Source: Magicicada septendecula (taxonomy: Eukaryota > Arthropoda > Insecta > Hemiptera > Cicadidae). Taken from it: 64,000 nt of DNA. The stretch is from positions 340,713,076-340,777,075 of the forward strand of contig CM068368.1 in assembly GCA_034769895.1 (NCBI GenBank), given 5' to 3'. Position 1 is the first letter of the stretch. Every line of letters begins with the position of its first letter. A program made the translations under genes and the position numbers. The notes below the pieces were generated by a model. The model was not told the origin of the DNA, made no database searches, and saw only the letters and a program-made list of their open reading frames with translations. Positions 34,719 to 45,521 of the stretch are shown here, piece by piece.

Positions 34719-37285
34719 TCGTCATCGTCGTCCTTTACGGCTTAGGCTAGTAGTTTGTTCCAGTCTCAATGGAAGTCATCCAACCATCGCTTATGGGGTC
34801 TTCCCACACTTCTCTTCCCCCTTGGATGATAGTCAAGGGCTCTTATTGAAAATTTAGTTGGATCCATTCTCTCTTTTTGTAACCACCACTCCATTTTCTA
34901 CTGGAAGATTTTCTCATTTAAGCTTTCAGCTATGCCTAGCTCCATTCTAATATGATCATTTCTGATAAGATCTCTCCTGGTAAAACCTTTTGCAGCCCTC
35001 AAGAACCTCATTTTTGCTCCTTGTATTCTAGATATATCTTTGGCCTTTCTAATCCAAGTCTCACTACCATACAGTAGTTGAAGTATGGTCATTACATTAT
35101 AATATTTCAATTGCATCTCTTTCCTTGTTTTCTTTTTTAAATGTTTAATGATACAGCCAAAAAGTGATTGGAAGAGACTAATTTTGCTTTCAACCTCCTT
35201 ATCATCTTGGTATGTGATGCTATACCCTAGATACTTGAAATCTGGCACCTGCATGACAATCTTTGTTCTAATATGATTTGCCCCCTATAACTTTTGTTTT
35301 GGATAAGGAAATGGTTTGATTGTAATCTGCCAAAATGTCAGTAAGATAAAATAACAACCTTTAGAGGTCATTTTCATTCTCTTGGACGATCACAAGATCG
35401 TCTGCATACATTAAAATATTTAAATAAAATCCTTTCCCCAAGTTTAATCCTTTGGGGCGTGCTATTTCCATTTCCTTATGGCATCATCTATGTAGATATT
35501 AAATAAAACAGGAGAAAGACTGCAACCCTGCCGAACGCCTTGGGTTATTTTAATTGGCTCTGACAATCTGTTAGTTTTTATCCTTATCTGAGTTCCATTA
35601 TATAAACTTTTAATTACCTTTATTAAATGAATAGGGTATCCTCATCTCTGCATTATCCTCCATAATATTGCTCTATCCAACCTGTCAAATGCTTTTTTGA
35701 GATCCACAAATGCAAGACATGTCTGCATTAAATTCTATTCTCTTTTCCACTATTTGTTTTAACATAAAGATATAATCAATTGTGGACCTTCCCCTCTGAA
35801 ACCCATGTTATTGTTCTAAGATCAGGCTCTCAGAAATTCTCAATAACCTGTCATTTATTATCTTAGAATAAATATTGTAAGTTGTATTTAGTAAACTGAT
35901 TTCCCTATAATTCTTGCAATTACTTCTATCCTCTTTTATGAAAACTTATATAACATGGACTTCTAACCAATCTTGAAGAATCCATCAAGATAGCCAACAC
36001 ATATTAAATAAATGTGAAAGTCTTAATTTTAATGAGAAACTACCATATTTGATTAATTCTGTATGTATTCCATCAGAACCTAGCGATTTCGTACTTTTGA
36101 GCACCTCAAAGCACTTTCTAATTCTTCCATTGTTATTAAATCTACTGTTATATTCAAATTTGCCTCATCTTCGTTGATTTTGTCTTGAGACTGGGTATCT
36201 ACATCATTGCACCACAAGTCCTTATAGTACTGAATCCACCTTTTCTCACTTAATAACATTTAAATTTGCTTTGTCCTTCTCTTGTAAATTCAGTGTCATC
36301 AAAAATTTGTATGCAGTTGTTTGTCATCCATAAATATCATTTTCTAGGACACTGATCAATTTATCCCAGGACTTTTGATGCTCTTGTCTGACTATCATCT
36401 TTGTTCCTTACTTCTTTATGTTTCTCTTTACTTTCATCAGACTGTGTATTTAAATGCTCCAAAAATGCATTCCTTTTTTCTTTTACATCATTTTCTATTT
36501 CAGTATTTCAAACCTTGAACCCTTTTTCCTTTTGTTCACCTTTTTAAAACGTAAAGCTTCAAAACCTGGCTGTTTTATAGCTCCTTTAAGTTGGTGCCAT
36601 TCATCTTCTATAGTGGTACCAGATGGCATTTGCAATAGAATCTCATTCATCTTGAGTGATAGAGATGTCGTACCCCTTCATCTAATAGCAAATTCACTTT
36701 GAAGTTTTGTGATTCAGTAGTTTTCTTAGTTCTACACTACCATCTAGCTAATATTTTAATTTTTGAAATTACCGTATAATGATCAATATGTGTACTATAA
36801 CTTCTAAACACTGTTGTATCTTTAACCACTTATCATTTACAATAATATCATCAATTAATGATTGTGTTCCTCTTCCACATCAAGTATACTTATAAATTTC
36901 TTTCTTTCTAAAAAATGTGGTTGCTTGTTTTAATTCATTGAAGGTGGCAAAATCTCTACGTTCTTTTACATTCTCGTTCATTACACTCTTTCCAAAAATA
37001 CCCACCACATTGGAGGTTTCCAAACATACCAACCCACCACTGGGAGGTTACCAACATGAGCATTTAAATTCCCTGCAATTATTAGATGATCACTAATCTT
37101 ATATTTATTTACCTCACTCTGCAGCATCTCATAGAAAAATTGTGTTTCCTCTTTCCTACCCTCTTCTGGAGCATATACGCCAATAATCATCAGGATAACT
37201 CTTTCAATTTGTACTCGTAGTGTGACTATTCTTTCACTCACATAGGCATAACTTATTTTTTATTTTCCACTTTTTATCCACATAT
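34719..37285 (-). mobile_element. LINE 2, 5'-truncated, with 13-bp target duplication
   Basis: ACTGTAAATTAAG occurs at 34706-34718 and again at 37286-37298, giving a clean 13-bp target duplication. On the minus strand the element begins within the endonuclease (SERIVTLRVQIERVILMIIG, VYAPEEGRKEE, and IIAGNLNAHVG, the GDFNAHVG block with D changed to N). It passes reverse transcriptase motifs (GVRQGCSLSPVLFNIY; YADD at 35397-35408 followed by LVIVQENENDL) and ends with VPDFKYLGYSITYQDDKEVE to YGSETWIRKAKDISRIQGAK. The 3' tail is a run of GAC/GAT triplets. Stops are frequent. Clade not assigned. Confidence 0.85.
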
Positions 37286-37349
37286 ACTGTAAATTAAGTA
37301 ATGAGACTAATTCAGTAAAACCTTTTATTTACAATCAAACTATATCTAG

Positions 37350-38373
37350 ACTCTATCGCCTTCAAAATTAATGAAGCAACACACCAGCGCTTTAGATGGT
37401 TTTTCGACTCTTCATAGCAGTGTTGGAACTCAGAAACTGGAATCTCCATTACCTGATTTGTTACATTTTTTTAATGTTGTCTATTGTCCCAAAATGGTGT
37501 CCTTTGAGATGTTTTTTTTTCCAATCTTGGGAAGAGAAAGTAGTCACAGGGACTCAAGTCAAGTGAATAAGGGGGTTGAGGAACAACAGGAATATTTTTC
37601 TTTACTAAAAACTCATTTACCGAGAGTGCTGTGTGACAAGGTGCATTGTCATGATGCAGCATCCAGGAGTTCATGATGGCTGGTTTCACGCTGGCAAATC
37701 TTTTCCACAGCCTTTCAAGAATTTCTTGGTAAACATGTTAATTGACAGTCTGTCCTGTAGGCAAAAACGCCTTATGGATAATGCCATTACTATCAAAGAA
37801 ACAAATGAACATGGTTCTGATTTTGTATTTGCTCATTTTTGCTTTTTTGGGACGTGGTGAATTTGGAGTGTGCCACACATTGCTGTGGCATTTTGTTTCT
37901 GGATCGTACTCAAAGATCCATGATGCATCATCAGATATAACATTTTTTAGAAAATCAGGATCATATTCATTTAGTCCTAGAAGATCATGGCACACCTGTT
38001 GTCTTTCTATTCAAGAGTGAGGTTTTTTGGGACCAATTTTGCACAAATGTTTCTCATTCCCAATTTGTTTGTCAAAATTTGATCAACTGTAGCGTGTTTC
38101 AAATTTAATTGTTCTGTGATGATTCTGATGGTTAATCAATGGCCAGACCACACCAAGTCTCTGATTCGATCAACACTGACAGTTTTTCAGAGTGTGCGTC
38201 ATCCTTAATTGATTCCTGGCCATCTGAAAATGATTCAAACCATCTGAAAACCTGTGCTCTTGACAAAGCTTCATCTCCACATCCCTTTACAAATTTTTTA
38301 AAAGTCTCAGTAGCATTGTGCCCAAAACATGAAACGTGAATGCATAAAGTTGCTCGTAATTGATGTCACTCAT
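37350..38373 (-). pseudogene. mariner 2 transposase pseudogene (DD34D)
   Basis: The start is ATG at 38373 (MSDINYEQLYAF). The N-terminal DNA-binding half is heavily shifted. The catalytic half shows ISDDASWIFEYDPETK (the usual GDESW has become DDASW, first Asp retained), LHHDNAPCHTALS and PPYSLDLSPCDYFLF, with 34 residues between the second and third aspartates. WHTPNSPRPKKAKMSK and MFICFFDSNGIIHKAF are typical mariner blocks. Several stops and frameshifts make it non-functional. Confidence 0.87.
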
Positions 38374-38442
38374 TTTTATAACGCACAACAAAAACTCACT
38401 TCATGAAAAGCTTCTTTACATTTCACATGGCAACAATAGACA

Positions 38443-39528
38443 CAGGGCCGGTCCTTGATGTAAGCAAAGTACGCGGCCGCGTAGGGCGCCAGACAAGGGG
38501 GGGCGCCGAAGGCGCCCGCCATGGCCTCAAACTATATAGACCCAGAAGGCGCAGAAATAGTTTCAGTAAAGACAAGAAAACATAGTTTTTGTTACTTTGA
38601 GAATTCTTCTGACGCTCCCCAGTTTCAGTGGCCAGTGGTGGAAAGAAGTTTTTCTAAGTTGAAACTGATAAAAACTTATTAAAGATCAACTTTGTCCCAA
38701 GAGCGTTTGAGTGGACTAGCAACGATGGCCATTGAAAATGACTTGCTAAATGAAATGGACACAGATTTGATACTCAATGAATTCGCAAAAATGAAAGCCA
38801 GAAAAATCTCTTTTTAATTATTTATGTTGTTTAGCTTTGCCTTCACTAATTATACTTGTAAATAAAATTTTGATTTCTTGTAACCTGACTTGTGGTTGTA
38901 TTCATTGACTTTCCACCATTTCAAATTTAACGTAAGTGTATTACTAGATTTATGTATTTTTTTTCTCAAGGTCTAAAAAATGTTTACAGGCAATTGTATT
39001 GTAATTAATACTATATACTCAACAAAGATATCATAGTAAATTTAACAAAATCATCAATCAAACACAAGTTTTAAGTTACATTGAACTAGTTTGAGTTTAA
39101 AACAAGTTAGCAATAGTTTTTCAATCTCCAGCAAATTACTGTGGAAAAAATAAAGCCCATATGCCCCTTATAAAATTAGGAAGAAAGGTAATTTAATTTA
39201 CAGAGTCATAAAAAACCTAAGATAAAAATGGTTTTGAAATGGCTTAAAGATTATAATTTTAATACTACTGTAACAGTCAGCGAATTTTTATACAAATAGC
39301 AAATGCAAGCTTGTGAAATTTTCAAACAAGTATCATGATTTTTTAAATAAAAGTAGTGTGTATAAAATTATTGATAACCCTGACATTTAAGCCAAAATAT
39401 ACCTAAAACTCTATTTCTGAAGCCTTCATTTTCAAAATTTTCTGGGGGGGCCCCGTACCCCCTCTCCGGTAGAAGGGGCGATGAATTATTGTTCACTTAC
39501 ACTAGAAAAATATCTAGGGCCGGCCCTG
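38443..39528 (+). mobile_element. Non-autonomous hAT (1.09 kb) inside mariner 2
   Basis: The ends CAGGGCCGGTCC and CAGGGCCGGCCC (reverse-complement of the right end) are flanked by an exact 8-bp duplication AATAGACA (38435-38442, 39529-39536). The subterminal regions are G/C-rich with long G runs. At about 38630-38817 the plus strand keeps the transposase C-terminal dimerisation domain (FSKLKLIKTY, a stop, then RSTLSQERLSGLATMAIEND and AKMKARKISF, stop). It is an internally deleted relative of the hAT at 47805, which has SFSKLKIVKNYLRSTMEQDR at the same place. Confidence 0.92.
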
Positions 39529-39656
39529 AATAGACAATAAATATTAATACTCAATATCAATCAGCTGTTTATCTAACCATCTGTGTTTATGGAAACCTTA
39601 CAGTGTTGCCATTTGACTTCAACATGATTAGTCTCATTACTTAATTTACAGACCTC

Positions 39657-42600
39657 ATAAGTTCACATTTATTAAAATGTTTTTAAAACGTCATGCTGTG
39701 TGTTATGAGGATTTTAAAAGTGTAGAACGACATACCCAGAACAAGGAGAAGAATATCACATGCATTTAGATATTACATGATCATAAACAGCAGAATAGAT
39801 ACTTACACAGTAAAAAAAAAACAATAAAGTTGAAAAACTTCAAGCACATATACGTTTTGGAGAAGTATGAAGGGAATGAATTCAAAGCTTTCAAGGAAGA
39901 AAAGATAAAACAAGTGAAGACTATCTGGACAGAAAAAGAGAACATTGTGAAACAAAAGAAGGAAAATGATAAATCATTTCACAATCTCCATGGTGGACCA
40001 AGACGAAAAAAATTGTGGAAAAAGTTTTACAGCATCTGAAACTTCCTCAAGTGATGCTGTGGGTTATTTATTTATAATGCAACTGACACAAAATTATTTA
40101 TTTGTATGATCATTGATGTTTATGTAACAATGATTGGATATGATTTTAAATATGATATTCATTTTACTGTATAAATAACATGACATAAAATAAAATAAGT
40201 TTATTCGAAAAACAATGATAATCAAACATGTCTTGTGATACCAATTGGTAAAGATAAAGAGTTATTCAAATTGAGTGATGCGGGGAGTTGTTCCCAAAAC
40301 TACATGATCTAGTCACTTAAAAATATATTTCAATAAAAACATAATTTCCAAAAATCATGAAGCAGTCACAGGGCAAACGTATATTTGAGCTTTGATAAAG
40401 AACACATCAGTTTCAATTACTATTTTGTCACTTTTTCACTGTGATAACCGTGATAATTTCTTCACATTTATTATTTAAGCCTTTACAATTTTAAAAGCAT
40501 ATTTAGTATTCTGAAATACCGTATTTGTAAAATTCGCCATCTTCTGCCGTAGCAAACCTACCTTGATGCACTACTTACACTGATAAGTCAGTTGAATGCA
40601 GATCACAATCACTAACCCTGTTTGTAACAGGAGTGCAGAAGAAAACTGTATGGCCTACTAGGACACATTAATCTTATATAATTAATTATAATATTATGAT
40701 CAGAATTTTACATGTCATAAAATTCTAAATCCATGCTATTAGCATGAACAATTTGCAGGGAAACAGAGATAATAAAGGATACACTTTGTTAGCTCAAGAT
40801 AATAAAACTTGGTACTATCTTGATGAATGTGTAGTATGTGCTTTATTAGAGACTGCTGATATATTAATGTTATTTTATTTATCAGTGATATGCAGCCTTT
40901 AAATTAATGTTGTCATCTTATCTAATGTCTTGAATAGCTCAATTACCAAACAGTTTTGATTTCTGTAGTTTATCAGCTGTGATTATTAATTTAACTTTAA
41001 TAAATCACTCTTATAGAGTGTAGTTAATGACTAGTGAAGTTGCTAAGATTGAACTTTGCTGCAGTCAACTGTTTTAAATTTTAAATTGTATGTTTTACAT
41101 TAGTATTTGTAACACTGATGTGTCCCTGATGTATTTGTATCCTGATTATCGTGTGTGCAAATATATTACAAATGTTAAGTTTATTTACTATTTAAGTAAT
41201 AATATGTATTGTATTGTAATTAATAAGGCCTCACCATAAGCATTCTGATTGTACCATAAACAAAATTTTAAATTTTGCTTTTAACAAAATTAAGCTTATA
41301 TGGTGACTTCCTTGATCCTCTATTGAGAAAAGAGACACAGACTATTCAAGCAAACAGTACATACAAAAGCATATATTGTAACGTTACATAACCCAGTCCC
41401 AAAAAATGATAACTTAATTATCCTACCATAAAGGTCAGAAATGGGTATAATATACCTAGCTCTAAATTACTTTATATCACCAAACATTATAAACTATATT
41501 TAATTGATATAAAGTGTAACAAGTGAGTTATAGTGTACCCAGTGAGTAAATAAGTGACTTTGAAGGAAGCATCTTACAGACTTGTGCTGTAGATGTAGAA
41601 ACAATTGATTATAATAGTAGACTGTGTTGCTACTAACCAGTTATGTATTTTGTTTAATTATTGTATGATTTGTATTGTGTAGGCAACTAAAATTTAGTAC
41701 CTAGGTTTAATTTTATATTTAATAGAATAATTATGTTTGAATATAAGATAACCCTGGGTTAAAAATAAAAGAGTTAAATATAAGATGATAATAAAAAATA
41801 AAATAATACTGTATGAGGAAAATGGCAGAAGAAAATAGTGCAGTGTAAGGATACTATAAGAAATTAATAAATAATATATAAATTCAATTAAAGGAAATAA
41901 TAATATTAAAGACCTATATCTAAGGTTATGAGAAAATAAACGGAAAAACCTTAAATAAATCAAATTGGATAATAAACCAAAGTTAAAAAGAATTATTTTT
42001 CTATAAATAAGAAATAAATTTATAATAATTAAAAATAGCCTATCTACTCAAAAGTAAATACAGGCACCAATAAAAAAATGATATAAAAATTATTGGTTAC
42101 TATGAGTAACAATATAACAACATATGAATTAATTGTTAAAAACGATTGGAAACCGTTCGGTTGAGAAAAGTGATGTCACAAAAATTTTATTAAAACCATT
42201 TTAAAACTTTCGGAAACGGTGCAAAAATGGAATAAAAATTAACTCACAGTATCCAGCTTATGTTCAAACTCCTTCAGATATCAAATATAACGTGCTTTAC
42301 CCGATAAAAAAGTGAAATAACCAATTCCAAGATCTGGCCTAGCTGAACCGCACTTCGAGTTTTTAGCGAGATTGTATCTTAGGGACCTTCAACGAAATTA
42401 CAAAACAACTAGAACTACAACACTAGAAACAGCTCCATTCAAGTAAAAACTTCGAGGAAAGAGGTAATATAAACGTTATTAATCCTTATTAACCAAGAAA
42501 ACCTCATATCAAATTGTGGTGCAGTTACAATATTTTGTAAATGATTCCATGTGTATAATAAAGAAATAATCTGCACTCTTGCGGACAAATCTGGAACTAC

Positions 42601-43322
42601 ATACTATGAAATAAACCAAAAATTCGAAATTTTAATTTTTATCTTGTAAAGCGTAGTACTGTATATAATTATTCATTTCTGACCGTCTCATAACACAAAG
42701 AACTTACCCTTAACCCTGGGGAAATTAATAAAAATGAATTATATGTTGTTTAATGTCTAATCGAGGATAAAATTATAAAATCATAAAAATATATTTTATG
42801 ATAATTCAAATGTTTACCTAACTAAATCGATCCAATGTATTATTGACTGGAAAAGATCGATTATAATATTTGTATACTGGAAGAAGAGGAAATCAGTGTA
42901 TTATACAAATAAATGCTCTGAATATTTTATGTTAAATAATCAATCGTGTATTCTTTATTGTAGAGGGTAGTTGTTGTAGATTTTCAGTAAGACAAGAAGA
43001 GGACTATCCACCAGGGAGTATTACCGAACCGTGGTGTTTGGTTAACCTAACATTTTGAGGTTGATGTCAAAATCAGCTGATCTTATGAACAGCGAATTTT
43101 AAAAATAAGAAATTGTATAATCTGGGTGTAACAAAATTGTTCTTACTCTCTCTTCTAACTAAGATTAAACAACTTCCTTAATCTCTACCAAATCACACAC
43201 ACTCGATTTCTGTTTCTTTTGGTAAACTTCAAATCCGATTGATTTGAACATTAGTAAATATAATTCATAAGTGACGATCGCAAAAAGGTACTTTGACTTT
43301 AGCTAATACCCGCGAGACGTTG

Positions 43323-43325
<3 letters not shown>
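39657..43325. other. Intron sequence, nothing recognised
   Basis: This is 3.7 kb of AT-rich aquaporin intron. A lysine-rich open frame at 39830-40039 lacks any recognisable domain and codes in a low-complexity context. 41700-42050 is extremely A+T-rich. No transposon ends could be paired. Confidence 0.5.

Positions 43326-43357
<32 letters not shown>
43326..43357. repeat. (AT)n microsatellite
   Basis: An uninterrupted AT dinucleotide run that abuts the left end of the Tigger-like element. Its TA content offers many target sites for Tc1/mariner-type insertion. Confidence 0.9.
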
Positions 43358-43360
<3 letters not shown>

Positions 43361-44176
43361 TAGAGCGTCGATAATTCGGACTAATTGGTGTTCGACCCAG
43401 TCCGGATTATCGATTTGTCCGATTTTTGAACATATAACTTACAAAAAATTACTACTTAAAGTATAAGGATAGACGGGGTACTTACAAAAACTCAGCGTTA
43501 GGTTAGAAACATCATTTTCGATATATTTATTCCAAGAACTTACACAAATATTGTATAAAACATTTTTTAATCACAAATTCTGAAGAAATTTCATTATGCA
43601 GATCAGAACTACGAAAAAAAATTTTTTGTTTAAACAAGGCTTGAGGTGGGTTTATTGGATGCCAGGTCTCTGAGTCTCTTTAGTAACAAAAGTTGGATAG
43701 TAGAGCATTCATGCTGCTTTTCCAGCCAAGACATTGCAGTTTCCAATGCGTTAAATGCATCGACATGCACGGCTGATGCCTCATCAGCGATGTCTTCACT
43801 TTCGTCCTTTTCGTTACCGTCTGGGGGCTCAACCTCAGCTATAGTGTTAGTTATTTCTTCATAATTTAAAATTTGATATCCATGGTCATTTTTATCGCTT
43901 TCTAACCATTCGCTTACATCGTTTTCATCGCAGTCTTCGAAACCTGGCATTAACTTTAATAATGATGTAACTTCATCTAAAACATTTTCTTCCACCCGTT
44001 TGTCTACTATAACACTGCACAGAGGCTAGGCTCAAAGACATTCAGTAATTTGAACAAGCTTGCACAAAACGTTCCCGATTTATTGGAATCTCGATTTTGA
44101 TACCGCTGCCGACGAATTGAATTTTTCTGTGAACAAGGTCCGGATTTTTGATGACCGGATTATCGACGCTCTACTG
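43358..44176 (-). mobile_element. pogo/Tigger-like element, internally deleted (819 bp)
   Basis: The terminal inverted repeats CAGTAGAGCGTCGATAATYC (22 bp matching but for one base) are flanked by TA (43356-43357, 44177-44178). This end sequence, and the protein tail inside, are those of pogo/Tigger elements of the Tc1/mariner superfamily. Only the transposase C-terminal tail remains, so the copy is non-autonomous. Confidence 0.92.
43630..43995 (-). pseudogene. Tigger/JRK-type transposase C-terminal tail
   Basis: A 121-residue open frame reads DENDVSEWLESDKNDHGYQI, then DEASAVHVDAFNALETAMSW and ends STIQLLLLKRLRDLASNKP. The acidic VxEWLxxDxxDxGYQ block and the LExAMSWLEQQ...QLLLLKRLRDLAxxK ending are characteristic of Tigger/Jerky transposases after the DDE domain. 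No DNA-binding or catalytic part is present. The frame is open and little decayed, which suggests a fairly recent deletion derivative. Confidence 0.88.
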
Positions 44177-44178
44177 TA

Positions 44179-45278
44179 TATATGGTCAATATACAGCATG
44201 TAAAAATCATTTATGAAAGGAAAATCTGTAATTCATTACATGGTATGGGGCCTATTTTATAAAAAATGCACCATTCCAGTCTTAAACAGTAATATCAATA
44301 TCAATTGATGAATGCTATTAATTTGTAAATGCCAATCAGGCATCCAGTGAACTGAATCACTCTGTTAATAGAAATGATTAGTGGTACCTATTTTCCTTAG
44401 CACAAAGTATAAATACAAACTGAAAATGTTCAATATCTTCTTAAAGAACAGCGACTTATTAATTTCTGCTACTTTGGTAATAGGTTTTCTCATTTCATTT
44501 GCTTTTCACTTAAAGTTTTGGTTCTTCTTATAAAACACTTAAATGATAAACTCCTATTTATATGAAATTTTATAGTTAGATATACTGTCTGTACAGAAAA
44601 CATTCTATATTAAAATAAATTCTGGTTCAATCACTGCAATTGTATCTTATTTACATTAACTATACTGTCATATATAAAATATGTTATTTAAATTAATTTT
44701 TCCAATCTATTAGTTCTTCTTTAGTTTACATTTCCATATGACTACAATTTCCTTCAAGTTTTTTGCTATATTTTATTATTAGTTTAATTTTATACCTTTC
44801 AATAATATTTTATATTTTTAAATTTTAAATAATAAAATTTTTAAACTTTTTTAAAGCTTTATACAACAATAACATCAAAAGGGACAGTAAGAATAGAATA
44901 AAGTATTTATGTTTTACATGCCAAATGCATAACGGAAATTTAGTATTATGGATTATAGAGTAACTTACTATATGTGAACTCAAACAAATTGAGTCCACAA
45001 AGATCAAAATACTTGTAGTTTTTACTGACTGTAATCTGTGTAATATTGGATCACCCAGTTCTTCACATAGCACACAAACTGGATCAATAAAGTTCTTGGT
45101 AGCGATAGTCTGTTTATAACTGTGCAAGGCATGACAAGCAAAAGTAAAAGGGCAGTTGAGTGAAAAAAATGTGTTTCTAGTAAAATTGTAGGAATTAATA
45201 TACTGTTTTTAGTGAAAGAAAGTGCACAGTGTAAATTAAGAACAGTTTCATAAGCAACTATGCATTAATTTTACATAC
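44179..45278. other. Intron sequence next to aquaporin exon A, nothing recognised
   Basis: AT-rich. The first intron bases after the exon donor are GTATGTAAAATT on the minus strand. Other content is not recognised. Confidence 0.5.
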
Positions 45279-45469
45279 TATGACTATTAATGCAATGTAG
45301 AATCCAGTTGTGAGTGAAATTTGCACGATGTCTGTGCTACTGGTCCAAACAACACCTTCAGCGGTGCCAAGGAACACTAATAGCATAGTGCCAATGAATT
45401 CTGATGCTACACATTTGTAAAGAGTAGCTGTATCATTGATATCATCAATGCCAATTATTGCTCTGGCAT
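45279..45469 (-). CDS. Aquaporin exon with transmembrane helices 1 and 2
   Basis: The exon encodes DARAIIGIDDINDTATLYKC, then VASEFIGTMLLVFLGTAEGV and a second hydrophobic stretch QISLTTGFYIALIVI. The ASEFIGTMLLVFLGT segment is the family's helix 1 (AEFLGTxLLVFxG), and TTGFYIALIVI is helix 2, which continues in the 22913-23056 exon with STVHISGGH. I place the 5' edge at 45469 because tattttgttccag|AT is a good acceptor; the upstream codon is then split. The frame is also open to an ATG at 45521, so a first-exon start there cannot be excluded. The exon lies downstream of (on the minus strand) the hAT at 47805. Confidence 0.87.
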
Positions 45470-45521
45470 CTGGAACAAAATACAGTATAGCATGTGTTAT
45501 TAATTCACTAAAATTGCTCAT

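Larger units (their letters stand above)
34703..39656 (-). mobile_element. mariner 2, split by LINE 2 and by a non-autonomous hAT
   Basis: Inverted terminal repeats of the form CTGTAAATTAAGTAATGAG are present. The right end is complete near 39625-39651. The left end's first bases are at 34706-34718 and continue at 37286, because LINE 2 landed inside the repeat and duplicated ACTGTAAATTAAG. A TA lies just outside each end (34701-34702; 39657-39658 region), but the outermost bases differ, so the exact termini are approximate. With both insertions removed the element is about 1.3 kb, a normal mariner length. It belongs to a different subfamily from the mariner at 27840. Confidence 0.82.
22913..45469 (-). 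other. Aquaporin gene, partial (two exons, one 22-kb intron in window)
   Basis: Two minus-strand exons encode adjoining parts of a membrane water/solute channel of the MIP family: 45279-45469 and then 22913-23056. The splice sites are in agreement (donor ATA|GTATGT at 45279, acceptor TTTGTGTTTCAG|TCA at 23056, both at phase 0). The joined protein crosses the junction exactly where aquaporins read from transmembrane helix 2 into loop B. The first exon and the second half of the channel (loop E, second NPA) are not recognised in the window. The intron of 22,222 bp contains nine or more separate transposon insertions. Which aquaporin subfamily this is cannot be settled from 111 residues. Confidence 0.85.

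Noticed and set aside
39830..40039. Lysine-rich 69-residue frame in the aquaporin intron
   Set aside because: Low-complexity A-rich DNA, no domain, no splice or transcript signal.
43616..43864. Plus-strand 72-residue frame over the Tigger tail
   Set aside because: Antisense of the recognised Tigger C-terminal tail.
45470..45521. ATG at 45521 as the start of the aquaporin exon
   Set aside because: A good splice acceptor lies at 45470 and the residues before it do not look like aquaporin. Kept only as an alternative.
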